Of a stretch of 64,000 bases of DNA, positions 55,470-64,000 are shown piece after piece. The position numbers and the translations under genes were made by a program. Under the pieces are notes generated by a model. The model searched no databases and had not been told where the DNA came from. It saw only the letters and a program-made list of their open reading frames with translations. The stretch's first letter is position 1, and each line of letters begins with the position of its first letter. The DNA comes from Sweltsa coloradensis (Eukaryota; Arthropoda; Insecta; Plecoptera; Chloroperlidae): NCBI GenBank assembly GCA_024449915.1, contig JAMZAV010003086.1:1-64000 (forward strand), given 5' to 3'.

Positions 55470-55664
55470 TTTTCTACACACCTTCATAACATCTTAACTA
55501 ATAGAAATACAACGATTTTTAATGCAATCGAATAATTTTTTCCATTCAAAATTTCACTTCTCCGTCTTCTTTTAATTTCAACACATTTCTCGTTCTCTAC
55601 CGGTTATAATAAGATAAGATCAGGCTATCGTATCTAAATTTAATTCAGAACAACTTCATTATTT

Positions 55665-56400
55665 GAGAACTTTATGCGATTGTTGTTACGTCGAAGAAGT
55701 GCTAAATCGCAATTTTACTTGTTGTTTGTAACAGTCAAAATTTCTTTGCTAAGAAAAACGTGTGAATTAATATTTGTAAATTTGCAATTTCCTTACAGCC
55801 TTGTTTTGTTGGTTCGTATATTAAAAGAGATAAACACATTTTGCCACCCAAAAAATCTGTTATCAATAGCAAAAAGAATCGTTATTAAAACGCATGTGCA
55901 GAAATGCTAAATTCACCAAATACTCTTGTTCATCAACACAAAAGCGATAAGCATTTGCAAAGTACGTAGATACATAAATTGGATGAAAGCCTTTTAGCTG
56001 GAATAAACTGGTTACGAAGTAACAGGCCACGAATGAGTAATGAGTAATGACATTGGGTGACAGGCACGTATTTCACATTTCCTAAAAACATCTAAAAACG
56101 ATATATTTTTTCACATGAAACTCTTGTTCAGGAGGCTGCTGGTTCGATCCCTGCTTCAGGCAGTCCTGACTGAGAATGTGACGAGTTCCTCAGTCAGAGG
56201 GCATACTGTTGTATACGGCCAATGTTTAATTAAAATGTGCTGCCGATCGCTAATGGGAAATGCGATTGTTTTATGTATTGTTATGCGGGAAATGCGATTG
56301 CATTTCAATGATTCATAAAATATGTTATAAATGTCGATGAATGCAATACAGTGCAATATGCAATGTGATTTACGTTGTCGTGCAAGTTTTCGGAAGACGT
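55665..56400. repeat. Diverged third copy of the 3' flank
   Basis: ATAGCAAAAAGAAT, GTAGATACATAAA, GAGTAATGACATTGGGTGACA and GGTTCGATCCCTGCTTCAGG occur in the same order as at 26560-26900 and 51050-51860. 56230-56400 then matches 52620-52760. No maltase exon accompanies it. Confidence 0.55.
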
Positions 56401-56415
56401 CATGCGTAAAAGTAT

Positions 56416-56515
56416 TTGGATGAGCGTAGCGAAGACTTTAATTTGACTTTACCTTGTTTTTGTTTGTTTTGTTTTGTCTTTTTGTTGACTGTCTACCGGG
56501 CAAGCGGCTACACAA
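56416..56515 (+). mobile_element. Helentron-like 5' fragment
   Basis: TTGGATGAGCGTAGCGAAGAC to CTACCGGGCAAGCGGCTAC, about 100 bp; the rest is missing. Confidence 0.55.
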
Positions 56516-58512
56516 TACATTAAATTAAACCATATTATTATATTGAACGCTAAACATAAAAAACTTCCTTTTTGTGAATAATCGTGTAAGTTATCACTCA
56601 TTCGCTTCTAATTACAGAAATTGTTTGCAAATCATTCTTAAAGTGACAAGTATGCTTTTTCTTACTACCAGTACTTTTTTGTTTTAATTTTATGTGGAAA
56701 GTGACCGTCTTCATAAAGCCAGGCAAATCTGATTACAGTTAATCAAAATTTTGAGTTTTAAAGGCAATGAATTTTATTATTTTGTTAGTTTTGTCCTATG
56801 AAGTGCGTGAATTTGGTCGTTTTGTTGTGTGATGACACTTTGGTTTTTTACTTATTTTGAGCCGTCTTTGATTGAATTATAATATTGTGGTGGTTTGATA
56901 ACTTAGGAGTGCCACAAACGTTGAATATATCAGTTTTGAAGTGTCGTTGATTTTTTTTTATGATGTATTGAAATGTAGACATAGATATGTATTGTGCAAT
57001 AAATAAATACAATTGTGTTTAAAGACTCTGTTTAGGATCATCTTACTTCATAATGTTGAAATATTGTGTGGGGATGCCCAAGGGATACACTATCCAGAAA
57101 CCACCTCAGCACTGAGAGAAACTTATACAAAATACTTCATCCGGGTTTGCTGGTTTTTAGTATCGAACCAACGAACTCTCGACTTAAAACACTCGGGTAA
57201 AGCGTAGGCTACTTCTATCGGTTTGACAGTGAAGACAATTTACTACTTCCTACAATAAAACATGCGTTTCTATTATAAACATAATTTTATTTACAATTGA
57301 ATCAACTTCGAGCGTTAACGAATAATTGGTTCAGTGCATTTAAAATTACGATTTTTTTTGGTTGGTGATGGCACCGTAGTTTAAAATGATTTTTAATAAT
57401 TATGCTGTATTCAGATCAGTTATAAAAAGATTTACATATGAGAAATAAGTATTTCAGTATTACATAATGACATGAATAATGTGCTGCGTTCTCGTTAAAT
57501 AAGTTAGATAAGCTGACAGAAAATCAATGATGTGATACAAAGTTCAGATTTCTAGCCGGTTTAAATGTTGCCATACGAGCGAGTCTGGGTGCATGGTTGC
57601 AACATGTATCTGACTGCTCGGCTGATAACACAACTAGCTTCGTATGTTCAACTCAACAGCATTGGGAGAAGATGTGGAGTGGGTTAGAGATTCATATCGA
57701 TGTTTGACTAATATAATTATGATATCCGGTTACACAGAGTGCAATACAATGCGAAATACATGTTTTCCTTCAGAATGATCTGTATTATAAAACTAGATTC
57801 AGACAGAGTTTTATTTAACTTCCGAATTTGAATTGAATTCATCAATAATAAATCAAGATAAATAAGTAATCACGTATAAGAGACTTTATAGGCATCCTTG
57901 GAACGAAGTTCATAATCATATGGTAATGAACCCCCTTAAAAATAATTTTCTTCTAACTTTCTTTTTGTAGAAATGAATTTATTTAATTATTAAAGCAGCA
58001 GCAGGTGGTCTTGTTTCCAAATGTCAAAGGGAAATTTTAATTATTTAAGTATAAACTATAACAGCTATTTAACAATTAATTAAAAAGGAGAAAATTATGT
58101 GTTTGAAGCTCCTGGGCATGTCATCCATCTCGCCTTCCAGACGCTACGAGGTCAGATCGCAGGCAGGGTGGGTGGTCCAGGGTCACGTGACGAGAGGGCA
58201 AGATGCGAGGAGGAGGAAGACGACACACGACATTAGTCACCTGACAATGTGGTCCACAGAGGACACGAAACTTTGATGTTTTAAGGTAACGTAAACTAAT
58301 AGCATTATTAGGTACTAATATAAGTGGTTGCCCACACAGACTGGGTCTACCCGATAAAGTAGTAGAGGATAAAAAAATCATATTTATTAAATTTTGTTTA
58401 ATAACAGTCAACATTAATTTGTTTTTCTACAACATAGTTTCTGCCTTCTGTTATTAGTTGACATTGCATACACGGTTTGGCCTACGATTTTGTCACTCAT
58501 ATTGAAAATTAC
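56516..58512. other. Intergenic, no gene seen
   Basis: AT-rich. 57560-57690 resembles part of 54430-54560. 58110-58280 is GC-richer (GGTCACGTGACGAGAGGGC; CACAGAGGACACGAAACTTTG), reminiscent of retroelement ends but not assignable. Confidence 0.4.
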
Positions 58513-58910
58513 AAATAAGCCGTCCCCGGTGGCACATACGATTAGGGCGCTGGTTCGAAGCTATGGCTTTACGAGGACGTGTGTTCGAATTCCGCATAAG
58601 GAATGAGTTATTTGTAATCGTCCTCAAATTATTGTCCCCTACGCAAACAAGAGAAATTAGTACTTATTATTACCTTCTTGTTCCTGTGGTATATTTACGG
58701 TCAGCTACTAAAAAAGAAAGCACTATTTGGAAAATGTGCTCTTATCGTGACATACACACATTATCACTTCACACATCACATTCACATTCACATTTTGGTG
58801 CAAACCACAACTCGACAGGACAAATGATGGAGTTGCCAGGTGATCCAGACAAAACCTTAACATTCTGCGTAAGACCTGCCTCTGGGACCGCCGAGTCTTA
58901 CTAAATTCGA
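58513..58910 (+). mobile_element. tRNA-derived SINE, third family (SINE4)
   Basis: GCCGTCCCCGGTGGCACATAC (box A region), GTGTTCGAATTCCGC (box B), then an unrelated body ending GACCTGCCTCTGGGACCGCC. Single copy in the window. An open frame across it (58563-58904) is incidental. Confidence 0.6.
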
Positions 58911-60108
58911 TGTAGGGTCTAACATTGTGCCCTCAATCATTACATTTTACGTTTCGTACACAAAACAGATGCTAGTTTTACTGTCTATTGTAAGGATTTT
59001 AAAATAAGTTAAATTTTATAGTCGGTACTTCAATTTATTACAAATTTTAAATTAACCTTAGTGCAGTAATGAAGTATGTTTAGTCTTAGTAATAGTATTT
59101 AACATTTCAGAACGTTGTCTTTATTTTTGACGTGAGTATTTGCAAATGAGTATTTGAAATAGATTGGTCCGATTATTGCTGTGCACTGGTGAAGGTTTTT
59201 TTTTTTTAAGCGTGAAAAATATGTCGAGCCGCGATGCCGTCACTAATCTTTGGTGAGTCTTACAATATCTGACCGAGTGTTTATATATATATACGATATC
59301 CATTTCTCGCCAGAAAGCCATGGTAAATTGTGAAATGTAAAATGCAACTTGTAGATGTGACATCGGGAGCACTAAATCACACTAGCAAATTGCTCTAAGT
59401 ACAAATTTTTGTAACAGTTTACATTTTTTTTTTTTTTACTATTTCTGACTGAAAGTCTAACATTCTTATCCCATTAGGTCCGGGGAACTATTGTACAATG
59501 CACAATAGTAATGATTCATAAATTTCAAATTCGTCGTTAAAATTAGTAATACAAAAAGTGTAACTTTGAAAATGTAAAAAGTAAGTTGCTCGAAAAAAAA
59601 ACAGGAACGATTGTGTTCATGATTGTGATTGATGATTGTGATTGCCATATCAAATATTCCTGGCTTTAAGAGCTATCCTGTGACCTTCCCGCGGTCGCGT
59701 TTAGGAGGAAGGTTTACAAAAAAATTGCCCCCTAACTTTCAAAAGTCCCTACGCGCCGGGGTCTCGATGCCTTACCTTGGTACATGGCCCTGATACCTTG
59801 CCTGATACATGACACATGACCCTGATACCTCTCCCTTGCAATAAGCCAGCAACAAATTTGGTCTAGCTATAGCTCTTCAATAAAGCTGTCATGTGCTCAC
59901 AGTGTATATCTAGGGCAGGAAACAGAGCTGATATTGCCGGGCTCAGCGTTTCTTCGTAATCATCTTCACTGTCATCTTCATCCTGCATCTGCTTCTCCAC
60001 CATTAACCCCCACTCTGTCCTTTCCTCCCACAGTTTTACTTCCATCACCTGGTTCCACGATTCACCTCGCTCTTCAACGTCTCCTTCGATAAATATTAAA
60101 TTAAGTTA
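58911..60108. other. Intergenic; one acidic open frame
   Basis: Mostly AT-rich. On the minus strand 60105-59863 can be read as an open stretch with WEERTEWGLMVEKQMQDEDD and EDDYEETLSP, unusually acidic and not repeat-like. It could be a fragment of a host exon or a transposon protein. Not recognised. Confidence 0.3.
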
Positions 60109-60291
60109 CTAGGAAGCTTCGCAAACGCTTTTACAGGCGCGTTGATGGATGAGCGTAATTTTTTAACTGTTTAGCCGTAATCGTGTTAACAGACACAAAA
60201 ATACAAAAAAGAAAAAAGAAAAAAACATTCCGGACTTTTTTCTCCAGTGTAGTGAAATGGAATCTTCGCTTCGCTCGCTACGCTCATCCAA
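60109..60291 (-). mobile_element. Helentron-like subfamily A, minimal copy (183 bp)
   Basis: Both ends are present: CTAGGAAGCTTCGCAAACGC, GCGTTGATGGATGAGCG on the left and CTACGCTCATCCAA on the right. Nearly all of the middle is deleted, leaving only the simple-repeat part. Confidence 0.72.
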
Positions 60292-61895
60292 CTATATTTT
60301 ATTTAAGTGAATTAACTCTAAAATTTCGTATTAATTACTTCATACATCCAAAACCCATCTTTATTGATGTGTATTTTATGTTTTTTATATTTTTTGTGTC
60401 AATTTAATTTCACTTTCGGAACGGCTTATTAGTAAGTAGTATTCATAGCCTTCACGTTAGCGTCCATTTTATTCACTCGAATGCCGACTGGACTGAACGT
60501 ATTGTGTACTGTACTACCTCAATGGCTGTTATCAGGAGAGCAGAATATGATAAGAGCTTTCTACTCAACCATGATGCATTTAGTTTCTAGAAATGCCTGA
60601 TCACTGCCCACAGTAAATGCAATCAGTCGTTAAAATTTTTATTTTCATTAATATTATATATATTATTTAAAAAAAAAAGGTTTGATACTAGCGTTCAGCA
60701 TTTCGGACTGAAAGCGTATAAATTTTTCAGTAACATATCTTAATTAATTTCTATTACATTTTTTCCAGTGTTCAGGAAGTTCCCATACTTATTTAGCATA
60801 AAAATGTTATATTCCTTACAGTCTTTATTTGAAACGTTTACGTTCCAAAGAGAAACAGGAACAATTATATGAGCTTTGACAACACTGGTATTTTCCCGTT
60901 AGTTCGTCCTTTGCTTTTAGTTTTTTATTTGAAATGAAATCAATATTTATTAATTTATTATTTGTCATCAATAACTATGTATTAATTAATTTAAAACGTC
61001 AGGAATTTTAAATGAAGCAAACAATAACTCATAAAATAGGTGATTTCTCTAATTATAAAAACAGTTCAACGTTAGATGTTAGGGTGCTGCAAGCAAGTGT
61101 CCATTCCACCTCCCTATACTGATCATCTGCTCATTGCGATCCTGGACAGTTGGAGTAATGAACTAAATTTTCACCTCCCTAGGTGGTAAAAAACCGAGAA
61201 AAGTAGCCTACGAGATGTATTATAAAAATAATTCTCATTTTAGATGGGGCTTGAATGGTAAGGTCCTATAGACTGGTTATGAACAGTTCGGAACACCGCG
61301 GAAACGAGGCCTAATACAGGAAGTTCGGGATTTAGAACGGATAAAAACATGTGTTCTGACCTTCAGAGATGAACACCATCTGCAAAATGGAATGGAAGGT
61401 TTGAGATGTCACCTTACTATGTTGTAAATATGTTTTACATAAAAAGTGTATTTTGTGTAAAATTTATGGCTAACGATGATTTAATTACCAAACTAACAGC
61501 TGTTGGGTGAATCTTCAGTATACATTTCAACCAACAAACTTTCCCCATAACCTTACTTTCATCCGTGGTGATTCGAATTCCCGCCGTACATTCCACTCTG
61601 TTTTATCCACTCCTCATTTCCCGTCAGAACTGTTCTAGAACAGGTGTCTGGAGAGAGATGAACACCACCCGAACACTTGTTTTTTTACAGCTGAACGGCC
61701 ATTTTCATGTTCAGACATTTCCAACAGTTCCAGACGGACAAATAAACAAACCTGTAGACTTTGCAGGGAAAAAAATGGGACAAAAACGTCTTAGAATTGT
61801 GTGTTCTTGGGAGGAAGTATAAATCCGTTCCCCGCCACTGACCCGATACCCCTAGGGGTAACACGCAGAGCGTGCTGCACGGGAACGGCTGGACT
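60292..61895. other. Intergenic, no gene recognised
   Basis: AT-rich to 61200. 61250-61860 is more balanced and has motifs repeated in both halves (GATGAACACCA at about 61371 and 61660). An 85-codon frame (61565-61822) has no recognised domain. Confidence 0.4.
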
Positions 61896-62684
61896 CAATG
61901 GTATTTAACAGGCTAGATCCCCAGTCATTGGTCCACTTGGCGTGACAATTAGAAGCCATATTGAATAGGGCACTTTATATGTTAAAGTAGGTTGTAGTGA
62001 TTTGTAGCCTAAATAAATTTCAAGATGTCTGTCAGGTTGACAGGTGAGCAAATAAGCCATTAACACCAAATGATTACTAAATTCCCTAATGCAATAACTT
62101 CTTAATGTTTCCATTTGTGCAATCCCATGCTGCACAAGCTAAAACTATCTCAAAACAGCAATCCAGAAAAATACTTAATCGCATTTAAAACATTATGTCA
62201 AGCATACAAAATTGACGCTCTAAATCGCCATCTTGAATAGGTTAATTTGGTCGTCAGGCACGGCTTCTGCGGGCTCGTCAACGTCTCATCGCCGGTCGTC
62301 GTCGAGTGGGTGTAGTGGACCCACGACTAAGACCTCCGTGACGATAAAAATAACTCTCCTTGGATGTCTCTTGTGGGACTTTTCTGCCACGGATGCAAAT
62401 CCTAGAAGTTTGTTGCCATTTTCAAGTTCCGGCGGTATTTTACCGAAATCAACGGTGCTTGTCACCAATTACTATGCAGCGCAAGGACGCTGTCCATTAC
62501 CCAACTCTGGCACACATCAGATTTTTAGTTATAGGTGCTTAGCACCAGGCACTAAAACGACCAGGGGAGAGGTTTCGAGCCCCACGACCATTCGCCAAAA
62601 CAGAAGAAGATTGGTACACGCTCGCGCCTGTGCGCACTTATTGGAGATTTGGGATCTAGCCTACTATAGATGTTAAATATCATT
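61896..62684. mobile_element. MULE-like TIR element carrying an extra internal segment
   Basis: GGCTGGACT stands on both sides (61887-61895, 62685-62693), a 9-bp target duplication. Ends AATGGTATTTAACA and, reversed, AATGATATTTAACATCTATAG then TAGGCTAGATCC. The outer parts match 51271-51727. About 350 bp in the middle (62250-62610) is absent from that relative and is GC-richer, open on the plus strand (62233-62676) and in part on the minus strand (62468-62286). Confidence 0.7.
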
Positions 62685-63440
62685 GGCTGGACTTTTTACC
62701 TTCTGGTTTAAAAAAACTGGAAGACCCGGTCATAGAGACTCGATTCAATTTTCAGATTCCTTAGAAGTAGGAAAGTGTGAGAAAAGTGACTTAAAGCTTT
62801 CTCGGGGTACTTTGGTGGAGGCGCCGGGTCCAGATCGAGTAGATTGCAAATGTGGAAATCGAATATCACTTCCGTAAAAATCGACCTATAAGTGTGAAAT
62901 TTTAATTATGACACAAATTTCCTTATCCGACGTCGCGACGCCTCGCGACGGCTGACGTCGGTGTCTAGAAAAGCTGGATTTGAGACAGTCCAATAGAAAT
63001 TCATTTAACGACCCATAAAGTTGAATATTAGAACCATAACGGTCAATTGATGCACTGTGGAAAATCTGAAAGACACAGTCATTGGATTATGGTCACAAGT
63101 TTTCAGATCCCTACTCGATGGGGAGGTGCGCCAAAAATGGCATAAAAAAGGGCCCTAAAAATAGACACCTACCGATCGCTGGGGATCGAGCGGAGGACTT
63201 GGGGGTGTGAAGTTGTTCGTTGCCCCCCCTCCGCCCCGGGGGGTCACAATTCCCGCGCACGCTACTCGGGAATGGCTGGACTAAGGACCTTCGGGTTTAA
63301 AAACACTGGAAGACGCGGTCGAAGAGAGTATTCAAACAAATTTTCAGATCACTAGGTGTTAGACAAGTGTGACCAAAGTGAGTCTTAGCTTCCAGGTAAT
63401 TTGGTGGAGGTGCCGGGTCCGAAGTATATCGCATTTCACT
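62685..63440 (+). repeat. Diverged direct repeats, about 585-bp spacing
   Basis: GGCTGGACT-TTTACCTTC-GGTTTAAAA, ACTGGAAGACCCGGTC, TTTTCAGAT and TTTGGTGGAGGCGCCGGGTC at 62685-62830 recur at 63271-63420. A weaker partial match lies near 63055-63140. GGGAACGGCTGGACT at 61881-61895 suggests the array extended across the MULE insertion. Confidence 0.65.
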
Positions 63441-63818
63441 TCCAGACGTAGGCCTAATCCGAATACTTAGTAGGTCTAATATGAACATTGTCGGATTATT
63501 GACATGGTTTGTTTATTCGATAAGGGCGCGTCAACTGTTAGGACATATTTCGCCACTGTAATCTGAAGGATTGTGGGGAGAGGCACGGGCTAGACATGCA
63601 GCAATAAAAAGGGAATAAAATCAACAAAATATAATTTATTTCCTTACAACAGTCTGTTTCAAGTTTAATGCTTATTTTACATGAATAAAGTACGTTTAGA
63701 CTTGATTAATTTCAAATCGACTAGGCCCTACTTTTATATTGAATTAAAGTTATTTTACTTAAATCTGACAACTCTCTCCAGCAGAAAAACGATGGTTCTA
63801 TTCTACAATGATTGTATA
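63441..63818. other. Intergenic, nothing recognised
   Basis: AT-rich sequence without repeats or coding signal that I can identify. Confidence 0.4.
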
Positions 63819-64000
63819 CTAGGAAAACGCTAAAGTCCCGTCGCGTTGTTGAGCGAGCACCGGTACGTGCAACACGACCCGAGTACGACATTCCCATAAT
63901 GTTACATACCAATAAGACTTTAAGGTCTTGACCGATTTAGCTGAAAATTTGTAAAATAGGAGAGAATGGATAAAATCCACCGCCATCTAGAGGACCTTGA
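63819..64000 (-). mobile_element. Helentron-like element, cut by window end
   Basis: CTAGGAAAACGCTAAAGTCC, then GTCGCGTTGTTGAGCGAGCACC: the hairpin and the TGAGCGAGC start typical of the C group. The last 25 bases (CCGCCATCTAGAGGACCTTGA) match subfamily C (27770). Confidence 0.65.

Overview
The window is animal nuclear DNA, almost certainly from an insect and plausibly a sap-feeding hemipteran. Its genes have many exons, GT/AG introns, AT-rich non-coding DNA and dense transposon debris. The one host gene family recognised is a secreted GH13 alpha-glucosidase (maltase/sucrase type) of the kind insects use to digest sucrose and maltose. The species cannot be named from sequence alone.

The backbone is a tandem duplication. 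Unit 1 (about 542-27578) and unit 2 (about 29504-51920) each carry a TATA promoter with a short 5' non-coding exon, a ten-coding-exon maltase gene on the + strand, and a shared 3' flank. In copy 1 (ATG 3499, stop 24919) the exon lengths add up to exactly 576 codons including the stop. In copy 2 (start region 33962, stop 49164) exons 2-10 match copy 1 in length base for base. Copy 1 shows local decay: its ancestral exon 5 acceptor is overwritten by a minisatellite, exon 8 is partly duplicated, and several conserved residues are changed. Copy 2 looks intact except for exon 1, which lies in a stretch full of single-base deletions that looks more like poor consensus sequence than real decay.

The introns record insertions. 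Because each site can be compared between the two units, many insertions have an empty site in the other unit. They include a broken non-LTR retrotransposon in intron 3 of copy 1; a large Helentron/DINE-1-like family with subterminal inverted repeats, a 3' hairpin and a CTAG end; tRNA-derived SINEs of at least three kinds; a 5S-rRNA-derived SINE; several TIR elements (MITEs), two with 9-bp target duplications; and a 1.4-kb foldback. Tandem arrays lie next to the acceptors of exons 5, 7 and 8 in both copies.

From about 51920 to 64000 no convincing host gene is seen. This part holds an array of 8-bp repeats (53594-53990), more Helentron-like elements, a possible third diverged copy of the 3' flank (55665-56400), SINE remnants, a Mutator-like element with an extra GC-richer insert (61896-62684), and diverged direct repeats up to the window end.
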